A stretch of DNA of 64,000 nucleotides from Hygrophila difformis (GCA_030278955.1 JAOANR010000006.1:10191915-10255914); one strand, 5' to 3'. Shown: positions 20,522-33,999, counted from the first letter of the stretch. Numbers and translations are program-made. The notes: generated by a model not told the origin, from the sequence alone.

Positions 20522-23500
20522 TCTATACTATAATAAATTGTGGAATTATTTTTTTCCAAATTGCCTGTTATACCCTTCTTATTTCTTCCCATTCTCCCTA
20601 TGAAAAATATTCTATTCTGAGTATAAATGTAATTTTTCCCTACAAATTTAGGTCAGGGTGTAAAATGTAAAATCACTTCATATAAAAAACCACAATCGTC
20701 CGATTACACAATTAATCATCTCTAACCGTCCATTTCCTTCCTGCATATCTCTCAGGCTTCCGCTTAGGGATGGCAAAAAAGTTTATAACCAATGGGGAAA
20801 ATTGAAAACCGAATTTTCGGTACGGTTTTGGGGGAGGATTATCGGGGATGGGCCGGGGATTGGGGATTTTTTCGGGGATTCTTTTGGGGACGGGGATGGG
20901 GATGGGGGAAGTAGTCCCCGCCCCGGCCCATCCCCGATATATTTAATATATAATTTATTATATATTTTATATATTATAGTTAATATTTTATACATTATAT
21001 TTTATTAATTTGCTATCCAATCCAAAATAATTACAAAATGGTTGAGAACTTGACATATATCCTCTGTAATTTGCATAGCATGGACTCTCACCACCAATTT
21101 ATTTGGCCTTTTAGTTTCGCAAAATAAAAATAATTACTAAAACTCATTTATTTAATGGGTTTATTATATATTAGAAACAAATATGAAATTTTGATGTGGA
21201 TTATGGTTTATTGTTAAACAATATATTTGTGTGTTTTAATATTATAATTTATGAAATTGAAAATTGGCTTGAATAATATGGATTTGGTCCTCCCAATTAC
21301 CGAAAAAATTGAAAATTGGCTTGTAAGTAAATCCCGATAAGATACCCGATGGGGATCGGGGAAATTATGATACCCATTGGGATCCCGATATGATCCCCGA
21401 CGGTTTTGGGACTAAAAATACTAACGGTTTTGGGGATGGGATGCTACTCCGCCCCAAAACCGGCCCATTGCCATTCCTACTTCCGCTCTAATCTTCCTCT
21501 CTCTCGAGTCTCGCCAGACCTATCTATCGATTTCCAATCCCTAATTTGCGATACTCACGCAGAAAATTACCTCCACTACATGTACCTGCAAACGTGTTTT
21601 TTTGGCAGATATTTGAGTATTACAGAACAGTTCCCCTACCATTCAGTCTCGCGCTTCTTGGGAAAGATTTGAGAATTGTAGAACAGCTCCCTCCCGCCAT
21701 TCAGTGGCTGGAATCGTGCTTCTACGGAGAGATTTCAGAATCGCATAACGGCTCCCCAATGCCATTAACGTTTTCCTCGCCTCTCTCCTCCTCCCTGCGC
21801 ACCACCGGCGCTCCCTCCAATCTCCCCGACTGTTGCTCCTGTATGAGTATAAAGGTTCAATGGTCTATCTGTCTTTCTCCTTTGACCATTTACTAGCATT
21901 TAAATTCGTACTGTTGGGATTGCAGTAAAGGCATTTCTGCATCTGCGATGCCGTACATACATTCAACGAATCTAAGTTTGATTTAATTCACAAAATTATT
22001 ATGTTCATACATACATTCAATATTTGTTTTTTAAATATTCAAATGCCTATAATTTCCATTCAAATACCTTCACTGGTGCTACAGCCCAGGAATATAATTT
22101 AGTCATGTTAGTGAGTTTACCCAAATGTGGATTACTTCAGATATTATTCGCAGATGTAATCAAACTGCTATGGTCCTGTCGTATAAATCCCATGTGTGGG
22201 AAGAGGAAATAATGCCACATCTCCAATCGCAATTACAAGTACTGATTTTGAAGCAAATCTCCACATTAGTAGGTCAGCTGTGAATAAAATAGTTAGAATA
22301 TGAAAAACAATGAAAAACAAGCAGTTAGAATAGCATTTTAAAAGGTGTTTAGTTTTGGGGCTCCATGAATGTTTGCAGTATCTCTGCGTGATTGGGTGGC
22401 ATGCCACATTAACTTAAAAAAGTTGAAATATTGTAAAGTGGAGAGGATGGATTGATTTATCATGAATTTAAATTTGTTATATGTATATAAGAGAAGTAAG
22501 ATTACCTGTCTTCGTTTTCCCTTCAATTGTTAACTGTGGAGAGTATGGACCACTCCACTTATTTCATATTCTGTTGTTTGTTGTTGAATCTAGGCATCCA
22601 TAATTTACAATCAGTAGACCTTCACTCCTGGTTACTATCATTACTATCCATAGTTATGGATGCATATTGAATAATTTTCCAAAGTTATGGATGCATATTG
22701 ATAATTTTAATTTTTACTTTTACTTCTTTCATAAGATGTTTCATTAAATACCCCATATAAGTGGCGTGAAATTTGTGCAATTCATTCATATTCATATCAT
22801 GTCCTATTTGCATTTTAACTGACATTGTTATTCTTCCTTTATGTCCCGCAGGTTCTTGGAGTTGGGTGCTCTTCTTGACCCTTGGAGGTTTAGATAAAGC
22901 TGCTCTATAATTTCTTTTCCATATGATCAACTTGCGTATGAAAATTTTGTGGCAAGATTTTGGGTTCTTGAATTTGGTAAATTATCTGATTTCATTGTGA
23001 TGTTGTCAGGAACAGTTGGGGCTTGAGGTTTCCATCAGTCTTCAGGAACAGGTGTGGGAATGTGTTTCTTGCATTTAGTGGATTATCCGTTTTGATTGTT
23101 ATGGTTATTGAAGTGGGTTTTTTTTTTTTTTCCCTCAATGCATATAATATGACTACTATTTTTTCTCTTGGTTTCTTCATGGATTTATATAAAGGATATA
23201 ACTTCTGATATTTACTTCACACAAAAATCTATTTTTTTTTCTCCAAACTGAAATTCTTTTTTCCCCAAACAATGATCCTTATTTTCAGAGCACTTTTTCA
23301 AAATAAAAGCTTTGTAATCAGAAGACTGCATGACTGAAGACCGGATCTTCAATATCTAGAATTCAGATTTCTATTCCAGTTAGCATTGAAGAATATTTTA
23401 TCAATCTTTGCCATGACATTTGTCTAGGTGAACTTAAAATTTTCGATGCCAAATTCATTCAATGGCAATTCTAAATCACTGATCTAAAGACATTCATTTG

Positions 23501-25669
23501 AGACCTTTTTTGGATTACAAAACTGTTTCTTCAGATTGATAAGGTATTCTATTAGAGTTTCCGAAACAAAACCAAGGATGATTGTTTTGGTTATGAAGAT
23601 TTCTAAGCGGATCTCATACATCACCATTATAGTCATTTCATGCTAAGGTTTGCTTATTACATTTTAAGAAGTGTTCCTGTCACTTCACCACTTCGGCTTT
23701 CTTCATGATTCATGATTATTTTCCCTACTTTCTTGATCCATGCTTAGATTTAGTTTAGGTTAGAGAAATATTCTCAATGTATTCGAGATCAAAGAATATT
23801 CTCAAATAATATGTCAATTAACTGCTTAATTACAATGAAGAGAAAGGAATGAAATCTTAGGGTCTACCATCTGTGGCTAAATTTTGCTCAACTAAGTACA
23901 TAGACAGACTTATTTTCTTATTCCCTTGCACTCTAAATGCACTTGGTAGCCCTGTATTGAATTGACATCCAAGCTAACCTTTTCCTTTTCTCTGCAGATA
24001 AAAGACATGACAAGAAGCTTGAATTCTATCAAAGCTTCACCATCCAAATGGTGGCATTTTACTGTCTCTGCAGATGGTTCTGGCCCCTTGGCTACTGTAG
24101 CAATTCAATAAATTTCATCGAGGATTTTAAGATTTTTTAAATGCTGGAAGGTATTATGCTTAAAATAACATCCTCTTTCCTTTTTTCGAGTTCAGGTATT
24201 CTCTGATAATTATTATTACTCATATACATGACAAAAGTGAGCACAAGCATATGCACTATTTCTTCGACAATCACATTTGGGGATTTTTTTTCTTGGTAGT
24301 ATATATTTGAGCTATTATCCTATGTACTATATTGGAAACTCATCAATCGGTTTTCTGATGCTTTGCGTATGATGCATTTTGTTACAGTTTGGAAGAAAAA
24401 TTGGAATCAATTAGAAATTCATTGGATCAAAGCTCTGAAGTCGGCATTTTTAGAGGCAAAAAGTGTGGCACTAGCATATGTAAGAGGAAATTGTACATCG
24501 GTTAATTTCTATTGGTTCCCATTGTGATTATTTTTCATTTATTGATTTACCTTCATTGGTTCTCTTCATTCCCGAATATCTCCAACACATTAAGATTCAT
24601 GTGTGATGCAATTGAGACTCACATGCAAATAGATTTGGCGAAACAAGGAACTGGGCTATTGTACACATAGCATATATTAGTTAAGCTTATATTTGAAGTG
24701 AATTCTTTGTTGTGTAAAATATTTTGAATATGGCCGTATTAGTGGAAGTTTTATTTTATTTTATTTTTTATATTTATTTTTTAATTATACTTTTTGGGTG
24801 AGAATTTGTGCCCATGACTCAGTTTGTGCTTTTTTCGGTAGAGATTGTTGGAGTGATATCTAATGTGAAAATTTAAATTTATTGTGAGTATTTTGTATTT
24901 ATTTATCTAATTTTTCCAGTCCCTAAAATTGGTATTCCTTCATTTCTTGAACAGTTATAAAGCAATGCACTTGAAACACTTTCGCATAAATGATTGTTGA
25001 TGGGGTATTAGTTATCCTACAGAATGTCCTGAATAAGCTTACCTCTCATATATGTTAGTATCATTTCTAATTGATTCATTTGTGTACCTAATAATGTCTG
25101 AATATTTTCATTTATTCATTTACAATCCGATCACCCTCACTAAATTGTAAGCATATTTATGTATTGAATACTATGATCAATTCAATGGACTACATAAACA
25201 ACAAAGCCATACTGGTATTCCACGATGTCTTTAAAACAATTACAGTAATTTATAATCAATAGATGTCTTTAAAACAATTACAATAATTTATAATCAATAG
25301 ATTTTCACCAACTGTTGGCCAACCCTGAATTTATTAGAAATTGTCCATGCATATGGAGTTAGCTCCTCTTTGGAACATAGACAAGTCAAATCATATGGTG
25401 AATTACTTTAATTATGCATTTTGAATATGAAATGAAAGTTGAACTGGAAAAAAATAAAAAAAAAATAAAAAACACACACAAAGGCAAAAATGCCAGGCAA
25501 AAACACCAATCAAGGCCGTGAATTGGTGGGTAACGAAAATCTATTATATTACTTAGTATCGATTTGTGTTCTATTTATTTTGTTTCTTAACTTAAAATAT
25601 GTTTATTTATTTATTTAAAAGAAAAAGAAAGCCACCACCCGCGCGCAACGCGCGGACAAAAAAACTAGT
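20522..25669 (+). mobile_element. Non-autonomous Helitron (about 5.1 kb)
   Basis: The 5' end TCTATACTATAATAAATTG follows a host A, and the 3' end is CTAGT (25665-25669) followed by a host T, as expected for A|T insertion. Nine bases upstream of CTAGT is a 7-bp GC stem-loop (CCGCGCG-CAA-CGCGCGG, 25639-25655). No Rep/helicase ORF is present, so movement would need a partner. The interior has several exon-like islands ending at AG or starting before GT (around 22850-22895, 23010-23090, 24000-24080, 24385-24480), but I could not assign any to a gene. A hAT element is nested at 20765-21479. Confidence 0.75.
20765..21479. mobile_element. hAT-type element (715 bp) nested in the Helitron, 8-bp TSD
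   Basis: Termini TAGGGATGGCAA and TTGCCATTCCTA, with perfect 8-bp duplications CTTCCGCT (20757-20764, 21480-21487). Both subterminal regions are rich in GGGGAT / ATCCCC repeats that can fold on themselves (20820-20935 and 21345-21465). No transposase is present. Confidence 0.88.
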
Positions 25670-26283
25670 TATTGAGAAAAAGAGAAAGACCGCTAATGAG
25701 GCGGGAAGACGTGCACTAGGGATTGCCACCCACCCTATAAATATTAGAATTAACGGCCTAAGAGAGGACATCAAACCCTAAGCTCAAAAGCGCCGCACTT
25801 TTATTATTTTCATAGCTTTCTGCAGTTTTCAATTCCTTTTATTGCTTTCGTTCGCAATTCCTTATAATTTTTTCAATTTATTTAATGTACGCATTCCATT
25901 CAAGCTCTTCAATTTCTTTAATTTCGCTTGTATCCTTTCAATTTCGCTTGCCTCCCTTCTTTTTCGTTTGCCTTCATTTCACCTCGTTTGCCTTCCTTCC
26001 ATATAATTTTTTCGATACAACAGAAGTGCACCTCAATCTCAATGTACTATCAAAATATACACTACACCATATCTTAGATTGCTGGTAATGCCTGACATTT
26101 ATCTGAAAATACAACGTAATGGTTCTTATTACTTACTAATAATACTATTAATTAAATATTTATATAATAAAGGTTGTTCAACTATAAAAAGTAATATTTT
26201 TTTTGCTCGTCTCTTCAGACTGTGTTACCGGGAAAAAAAAAACTATAAAAAGTAAAATGCGGGATTCATTTGATAAAATAGTA
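25670..26283. other. Intergenic stretch with CT-rich leader-like sequence
   Basis: The interval 25830-26000 has repeated 'tttcgcttgcc-tcccttc' units. No gene is supported. Confidence 0.4.
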
Positions 26284-26736
26284 CTCCCTCCGTCCCATTA
26301 AAAGTGGCCACTATTCCTTTTTGGGGTGTCCCATTAAAAGTGGTCACTTTCCCTTTTAAGTAAATTAGATTAACATAAACATGATTAAAAACCCCACCAT
26401 AATGACAATTGTACTTTATGCACAAAGCCCTTATATATGTTTAACCATTAATATCTCAAAATGTGTATAAATAAAAATTATATAAAATATATATTCTAAA
26501 ACTATACGATTAGACGATTCCAACAAGATCACACTTGACTATTTTTGTCTTTCTACATCATTACGATAACATTAAGTCAAAGTTAAATAATAAATATGGT
26601 TAAAAGTCAAATGTAACCATTATAAATTAGATGGATGAATTAGTCAAATTTACTCACACCACTTTAACTACTAAATCCCACTACCTAAATTCCCGTGCCC
26701 AAAAGAAAGGGGTCACTTATATTGGGACGGAGGGAG
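26284..26736. mobile_element. Stowaway-type MITE, 453-bp long form
   Basis: Ends CTCCCTCCGTCCCATTAAAA and its complement at TGGGACGGAGGGAG, with TA at 26282-26283 and 26737-26738. It is nearly identical to 11775-12223, differing by scattered bases and a few 1-bp indels. Both carry the repeated 'cattaaaagtgg-cac' block. Confidence 0.9.
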
Positions 26737-28050
26737 TATACTTTTAATATTTTGTGTCCTAAGCCACCCATTCATGGAAAGTACAAGACTATTTAGAAAG
26801 AAGATTTAATCAAAATAATTGTCCAACTAAAAGATTATTGCTTAGGTCTTTTGTAATTTCAATATTTAAAAACTAAAGAGCCAATCTTTGGTTGGTTTAA
26901 TGATGATTGGGATTGATTTTGATCATGTAAACTATGATTTGATCTCCCCCAACCATTTTTTTTTAAAAAAAAGAAAGAAAAAGAAAAAAGAAATATATAT
27001 ATATATATATATATATATAATCTTGTAAAGAAAAAAGGACTCCGTAAATTAGTTCAAAAAAAATTATTAATTCATAATTTTAAAAAAATTAAAAATACTA
27101 AAAGGCTAAAAAAATTCACTCGAGAATAATTTTTAGTAGATCAAATTTACACAAATCTTTTTGCTTTCCCAATTCACAATATCACAGACTATACTTTCTT
27201 TGACATTGAGGTTGTTTGGATGACAGCATATTGATCGGCATATAGCATATTGGAAGAGCATATTGTCTCACAGTTCTCTCCGAATCTGCTATCTGCTAGC
27301 GGATCCGCTGACTCCCAAACATCCCCATTATACTAAAAGGGTAGTATTTACTTTGTAGGACGGAATTGATTAAGATTATAATTCTTTTCTATCTCACTCA
27401 TATGATAAGAGTTACTATAGATACATAATAAAATTAATAATACTGAATATGGAGTATATATCAATCATAGGATCTAATCATGAAAGGTAAGTATCCAAAA
27501 GGTGTAAAGTGTAAACGAACTATACAATAAAATGGAATGATAATTTGGTTGAGTAGTATATCCCTAACTTAGAACCTTATGGATGGGATTTAATTTTCAC
27601 ATATCTCTCTGACTAAGATGTCTTTTTGGGGAGAAGAACCGGAACTTTGGAAGTACCCACAGTGGGATGCCTAAGATACAATACCAAATGTGTTTTTTTC
27701 TTGGTCAAGAATTATTATAACAATTCTATTTATTGATTCAAAATTATTCAACGGTAACTTTATGCAAAAATTACTGCGGTCTGCGGCATTGAGTTTGAAT
27801 GTTATTTGGAAACAAGTGAACAAACTCTTCACCGTCAGATCAGATCTCAATCGGACGGCTGCACTATCCCAAATAGAATATAGCCGTTGTTCTAATTTCT
27901 AAGGGCAGTGAAGCGCTGCGTTCCCACCTTCAAAAGGGCATTCTTCCTCCTCGCTCGCCACACAATTCCCTGTGCATTTCAGAGATCTCAGCGGGACTGA
28001 GATATAAAGAGTTGTTGAAGGAAAGGTTTTGGAATTCTAGGGTTTTGAAA
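26737..28050 (+). promoter_or_regulatory. Upstream region of the CYCB1 gene with MSA-like sites
   Basis: An (AT)n tract lies at 26992-27019. Closer to the gene, TTCAACGGTAAC (27747-27758) and, on the other strand, AACAACGGC (27883-27892) match the AACGG core of the mitosis-specific activator element bound by three-repeat MYB factors in plant G2/M genes. They lie about 300 and 160 bp upstream of the ATG. The site identity is seen; activity is inferred. Confidence 0.55.
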
Positions 28051-30795
28051 ATGGGTTCAAGACACGTATCTCAAACGCAAGGCGCAGGTAATCTTGAAAA
28101 GGGACTTGTTTTCTTCAATGAATCCGTATGTGCATACGCATCTAGTGTTGTGGATTCTACGTGGCCTGATTTTTGTTTGGATGGTGATTTCTGTGATCGG
28201 AATTGATAGTCATCGTTATGCGCGTTTCGATTATTTCTGATTTTATTCTTTATTTTTACATTCTTCGATCCTGGGACTTGGCCCCGCAATGGCGTCATTC
28301 TACCTGTTTTCTGTACCGCCCTATTTATTGAGTAAAATCTTGAGTATGAACCCTAAATCCTTGAGAGTTAGATTCTTTAATCCGATAATATCCTTGATTG
28401 TTTTTTATTTTAATTTTTTTCCCCCTTTTGGTGTCATGTTGAAATAAACCTGCTGCCTCAAACATTTCTCATTTAACATGTGGCCCTTGAAAATTTTCTC
28501 AATAAATTTTAATCCACGCAATGTTCTTTGGTTTTCATTTCGTCCAGTGTTGGGTCTATCATTTCTAAATTCGAGTCTCAGGTTTTGTTGATATGTACTG
28601 TATGATTCTGCTCATCACTTGCAGGCTTTGGTTCTGTTGATATGTTTTTAATACCTTTTGCGAGTTATCCCAAACCTGTAGGTTTTGATGTACCTGTATT
28701 TCTTATTGAATTTTGCAGCAGAGGTTGCAGTTCCCAAGGGTGGTCAAAAGCAGAAGAATGGAGCAGCTGGAAACAAGAATCGACGTGCTCTTGGCGACAT
28801 AGGAAATCTAGTTACTATCAATGATATCGGTGCCAAGCAAGTTCCCGTTTCTCGCCCTGCTACACGGTATTAATCTGCAAAATCTTTAACTTTCTTGAAT
28901 ACGAAGAAGCCAAGTCGTGAATACGATTACCCCATTGGCATTTGTTTTGTGCTTTCAGGGGATATTGTGCTCAGTTAGCTAAAGAACAGGCTGCTGCTGC
29001 TGCAGCAGTCAAAAACAAGGTTTATTTCTTTTAGGACAATTTTTTATCGTCACTCTCTGGATTGATTTAATTGCAGTTGTTTAGTGAGCACAGTATCTGA
29101 TCGTACTGTTTTTACCTACAGAATCCTTTGGTGGAAAATAGAAATGTAGCCAATGGAGTTCAACTGGCTAAGAAAGCCATGGCTCGCAAGCCTCTACAGA
29201 AAAAAGCAGCTAGCAAACCGAATCCTGAGGAGATAATTGAAATCAGCCCCGATTCCAATGAGATTTCAGAAAAGAAAATTATTGTCGATACGGCGAAGGC
29301 AGGAGAAAATTCATCGAAAAAGAGAGCCCCAACTCTTACAGCTACTCTTACTGCTAGAAGCAAGGTTATCTATACATTATTTAGTCTATATATATAGTGA
29401 TTTTAAGAAGAATGCTAACAGAATTTGCAAGAAGTTTCGGGATTTCTTAGATTGAATAATGATTGGTTTACAGGCTGCTTGTGGGTTGCCTTACAATAAA
29501 TTGAAAGAACAAGTACCTGATATTGATGCTGTGGATCGGGATAATGATTTGGCTGTGGTAGAATACGTCGACGAGATGTACTCGTTCTACAAGTCGGTTG
29601 AGGTATACAATAGTTTACATTACGAACAAATTTGACTATAAATATGATAATTTACTGTGGCCAGGGTAAAATATGGACTCTGTGTGTTGGCATTGCAGAA
29701 TGAGAATAGGGCTTTTGGCTACATGGACAAACAACCTGAGATAAATGAGAAAATGAGGGCTATTCTGATTGATTGGCTTGTCCTAGTTCACCGTAAATTC
29801 GACCTTTCTCCAGAGACCCTTTACCTGACATTGAACATCACTGATCGGTATCTGGCATCAACGGAAACCACGAAGCGGGAGCTGCAGTTGGTGGGGATAG
29901 GTGCAATGCTCATCGCTTCTAAATATGAAGAAATTTGGGCTCCTGAGGTTGCAATAATATCCATTTACACAACGCCATATTCATTCATCCATAAAAGTTA
30001 ATATTACGTTACAAGATTTCTAATGTAACTTTGGTTCTTTGTACAATTTTTGTGCTTGTTGCAGGTTGAGGAGTTTGTGAACATTTCGGATAGAACGTAC
30101 ACGAGCGAACAAGTTCGGGCTATGGAGAAAAGAATATTAGGAGAACTTGAATGGAACTTGACCGTCCCCACACCATATGTATTCCTCGTTCGTTTCATTA
30201 AAGCCTCCATGACCGACTCGGATGTAAGCAGCACACATAACTAGCAGCATTCTTGCTTGCTTCATTTTTTATCTTACTGTTTTTCTGAAGATGATGAACT
30301 ACTACTCTTTGCTAAAACTATTATACATGCAGGTGGAAAACATGGTATATTTTCTGGCTGAGCTAGGACTAATGAATTATGCCATCCTCGTGCATTGTCC
30401 ATCGATGATTGCTGCCTCAGCAGTATACGTAGCACGATGCACATTAAACAAGGTGCCCCTATGGAACGAAACTCTTAGGAAGCATACAGGGTTCTCTGAA
30501 ACACAGCTAATGTGAGTCAGTCACCTACCTGCTCAAATCTTGAACAACTAGCTTCCAAAGTTTTGTTTTTGTGTTTTGGCATATATTCATTGTTGATGAT
30601 GGATTTGGTTTTTTTTGCTGCTCATGTTGATTCAAATTCAGTGATTGTGCTAAGTTGCTGGTTACATATCATGCATTAGCGGCTAAGGAGAAGCTGAAGG
30701 GGGTGTTTGGAAAGTACTGCAGCTCCGACCATGGGTATGTTGCCATGCTGCCACCAGCTACCTCACTGTTGCTGGCTGATGTGAGTCCAAAATGA
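28051..30795 (+). CDS. CYCB1: B1-type mitotic cyclin
   Basis: Nine exons: 28051-28087, 28719-28866, 28959-29019, 29122-29364, 29474-29602, 29699-29947, 30065-30223, 30333-30511 and 30642-30795. All junctions are GT/AG and in phase, giving 452 aa. A destruction box RRALGDIGN lies at residues 34-42. The cyclin N-domain starts about residue 190 ([13 protein letters not shown]...[15 protein letters not shown]) and the C-terminal cyclin fold follows from about 318. The block [19 protein letters not shown] is characteristic of plant B1 rather than B2 cyclins. It would activate CDKB/CDKA at G2/M and be degraded by the APC/C. Upstream AACGG sites fit this timing. The B1 call rests on motif resemblance. 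Confidence 0.92.
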
Positions 30796-31836
30796 AGAGA
30801 GCAAACTTGGAAATCTAACATGGTTTTTGTCCCCATAGTGTTGTTGCGACTTGCGATAATTGACTTTTTAAGTTGATTTCCCGACGCGGGAAATTCTGAC
30901 ACCCTTCTTGGAATGAAATATGGGAAAGCTATTTTCTGATTTTATGATGGTTTTTATTTTGTGTTTTTTCTTTTTCAAAAATTTTCTAAATTCAGACTTC
31001 AAATTTTAAAATGGACGGGATCATCAAATTTTCTAACTCCAATTTTACAATAAAAACTGTGTCTGTGTATTTTTTTTTCAATCATATTCTCTCATTTTTT
31101 TAATATATAACAAGTACAAAATATATATATATATATATATTACAAAAGGAAATAATTCTAATCCATTTTGGCTATAACATTGTAGAATGCTGTGACAAAA
31201 TTATGGAAGGAATATAAAATATTTGATTTAAATGTGGAGAAAAAAAAAACCCTAATCATTTGCTTTTCTAATGTAAAGGAGGAGTTTTCAACCAAAAAAG
31301 AAAAGAAAATCCCAAGTAATGATGATTTATGAAGTTTAAAGAAAAAATACTTTCTAATTCTTTTAACAAAAAAGCCCCATCTTTTATATAGTAGTAGTAC
31401 TAGTAGCACTTTCGTTGCAAGTACAAAGAAAGTAGGAAAAACACAACACCCACCCTTTCTTCCAGACACAACATTTCCCTGCTTTTTAACCCAATCTCCC
31501 CATATTTCAACGTGTAATACAAACGCCAATTATTCAGTACAAATTGCATCCATACATGATACATCTAGCCCTTTTTTTTAAGTGTTACATAACTTATTTT
31601 CTTGCAACATGATATTTAAAAAATACAATACAAAATGAATCGAACAAATTCTCACATAACTGTATTTTTTCTTATAACAATAAAAAAAAAAATTGAAGTC
31701 AAAATGATATAGTTTATGTGTATCTTTAAAATCCTTTACGAACACATATTTTAAAATAAAAAATATATATATATTTTGGTAAACGTTGACACTCATGTGT
31801 CGACAAAGGTGTGTGGGAGTCCAAACCACATAAATT
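30796..31836. other. 3' flank of the cyclin gene and intergenic DNA
   Basis: The 3'UTR probably runs through about 31000. An (AT)n tract lies at 31121-31140. No gene is supported beyond it. Confidence 0.5.
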
Positions 31837-31960
31837 ATAAAGGGGATAAAGGAAGGGATAACGGGCTGGTGGGGATAAAGGAAGGGATAACGGGCTGGGT
31901 GGGGATCGAACCTCCAACCTATAATTGGGAGATGGGGACTTGACCATTAGGGTAAGTCCC
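31837..31960 (-). mobile_element. tRNA-derived SINE, reverse orientation, with internal duplication
   Basis: On the minus strand it begins GGGACTTACCCTAATGGTC (A-box region) and carries GGTTCGATCCCC (B box). Its 3' part contains a 25-28 bp tandem duplication (ggggataaaggaagggataac... twice, 31842-31900). Imperfect flanking repeats AACCACATAAAT / AACCCCATAAAT (31823-31834, 31961-31972) look like a TSD. It is probably the same family as 10359 and 10622. Confidence 0.7.
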
Positions 31961-32044
31961 AACCCCATAAATATATATATATATATATATATATATTAAA
32001 GATTAATAATTTCAATGATATTAATAGGAACATGAATAATACTA

Positions 32045-32302
32045 ACTCCGTCTCATTATAATCGTTACGGACCCACCTGACACGTACGCCGATACACATT
32101 TTTAACGGTTAATAACTTAAATTGTGTACAATAAAAAAATTATAAAAATTTGATATTCTAAAACTACAAGATTAGACGAATTTAACAAGATCTCACTTGA
32201 CTATATTTTTTCTTACATAACTATGATAAAAATACGAATTAAACTTAAACAATGAATAGTGCCAAAAAGTTAAACGTGTAAATCTAAATGAGACGGAGGA
32301 AG
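32045..32302. mobile_element. Stowaway-type MITE (258 bp)
   Basis: Left end ACTCCGTCTCATTATAATC, right end AAATGAGACGGAGGAAG, TA at 32043-32044 and 32303-32304. The interior has the conserved 'ccgatacacatttttaacgg' and 'gattagacgaatttaacaag' blocks. Confidence 0.85.
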
Positions 32303-33123
32303 TAGAAAACATAAAATATTACAGTAATTCAATACAAATAAAAGAGTATCAAAATTGAAGGCTAAAATAGTGTCAATAAAATGGGATGATTTTTCTGGCC
32401 TTTTATGGCTTACCCAAAAAAAAAAAAGGGATGATGGGATGGGATGGTATTTTACTAATTGCTTTTTGTCTCTTATAATTTCCACAAGATTCCCCAGGGC
32501 TGAATGGCTTATGTCCGCCGAACCAATGAAGATTCAGCGTGAATTCCACGCTCCAATTGATTTGATGGCACTCTACCAATAGGAATTCGGCGCGTGTCAC
32601 CACCCCTCCAGTCTCCAGGACACATCCTGGCTTTGTTTTAGTAGTAACCCGCAGCATAAATTCATGTGTGTAAGTAATAATAAATGCCATTAGGAAGATT
32701 ACTTAAAATTTTTAAAATAAAAATCCCATATTTAGCAGCTTCACTCACTCTCAAACAAGATCGAAACTCAAGCCATAAATCCCCTCAAATCCAGGGGAAA
32801 AATCCTCAGAAAAAGCATCTGCAACAGACAAATAAAGCTGCCGAGATGAACTTCAGATCCTCCTCGATCTCCTCTACCCCTTGATTTCTGCGAAATGGTC
32901 CGTCTGTTCCAAGTTTTTCAAGGTGAAACATTTTCTGCAATTCAATTTCCTAAAAATAGACTCTTTGTTCGGTGTTGACTGGAAATTCGTTGCCTAGTTG
33001 TCACGGATTTGAATTTCCTGCTTCTCCTGGGGTATAATTTTGTGGAGATTCAGCTTATTGGTGGTAGATTTGGATGTCCGGTAGGTTTCCATATCCCTAA
33101 AATTTCTAATTTGGGGGAAAATT

Positions 33124-33999
33124 ATGAGGGAAGAGGATTCCAATTGGTTTTCGAAATGGGAGGACGAATTGCCGTCGCCGGAGGAGCTTATGCCCCTGTC
33201 CCAATCGTTAATCACTCCCGATTTAGCCCTAGCTTTCAATATCCCTAGTTCCCAGCAGATTCCCCGCTGCAATCCCCCGCCGGCGCTCCAATTTCCGCCG
33301 CAATCCACCGCCCAATCCTCTGCGGAATTCGATTCCGCCGAGATGAGCGCTGCGGGAGGCGGTGGTGGAAGCGGCGGCGGCGTCGACGAGCCGGCTCGAA
33401 CCCTGAAGCGTCCCCGCCTTGTTTGGACCCCGCAGCTGCACAAGAGGTTCGTCGACGCCGTGGCGCATTTAGGGATTAAGAACGCCGTCCCAAAGACGAT
33501 TATGCAGCTGATGAGCGTCGACGGGCTGACTCGGGAGAATGTCGCCAGCCATCTGCAGAAATACAGGCTGTATTTGAAGCGTATGCAGGGGATCTCCAGC
33601 GGCGCCGGTGGCGGCAGCAGCCCGGCGGGAGTGTCGGACCCTGCCACGGATCACTTGTTCGCTAGCTCCCCCGTGCCGGCTCACTTCCTTCATCCGAACC
33701 GGGTGAATTCCGAGCATTTCTTGCCGTATCTCCCCGTGCCATCCCCAATGCAGCATCACCACCCAATGGCGGGGGTGCCGCCACACCAACACCTGCCTCA
33801 ATTTAGGCATTTTGGCAATTCACCTACGAACGGGCAATTTGAGCATCCCTTCATGAGGCAACAGCCACAGCAGAGGATGGGAACGGCGCCTATGCATAGT
33901 CCATTAGGACACCACCCATCTTACGTGGAGGAGTTGGAGCCCGGCAGCGCCACAAATGAGAGGAAAATTCTTACCCTGTTCCCCACCGGAGATGATTGA
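33124..33999 (+). CDS. MYBC1: GARP (MYB-like) transcription factor, MYBC1-like
   Basis: A single-exon gene for 291 aa. The N-terminus [20 protein letters not shown] is typical of the MYBC1 subgroup rather than LUX or BOA. The GARP/MYB-like DNA-binding domain spans about residues 94-150 ([19 protein letters not shown] ... [11 protein letters not shown]). A Gly-rich linker precedes it (78-87), and the C-terminal half is rich in Pro, His and Gln and ends in [10 protein letters not shown]. Relatives bind GATWCG-type sites; MYBC1 itself is linked to cold tolerance in Arabidopsis. Its neighbour is an R3H gene, as I recall for MYBC1 in Arabidopsis. Paralogue assignment is tentative. Confidence 0.88.
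   Translation: MREEDSNWFSKWEDELPSPEELMPLSQSLITPDLALAFNIPSSQQIPRCNPPPALQFPPQSTAQSSAEFDSAEMSAAGGGGGSGGGVDEPARTLKRPRLVWTPQLHKRFVDAVAHLGIKNAVPKTIMQLMSVDGLTRENVASHLQKYRLYLKRMQGISSGAGGGSSPAGVSDPATDHLFASSPVPAHFLHPNRVNSEHFLPYLPVPSPMQHHHPMAGVPPHQHLPQFRHFGNSPTNGQFEHPFMRQQPQQRMGTAPMHSPLGHHPSYVEELEPGSATNERKILTLFPTGDD

Noticed and set aside
20783..21008. Gly/Asp- and Pro/Ser-rich ORFs on both strands
   Set aside because: They are translations of the GGGGAT repeats in the subterminal part of a hAT element.
27215..27330. Possible short inverted-repeat element (gttgtttggatg ... cccaaacatcc)
   Set aside because: Arms pair over about 10 bp only and no target duplication is visible.
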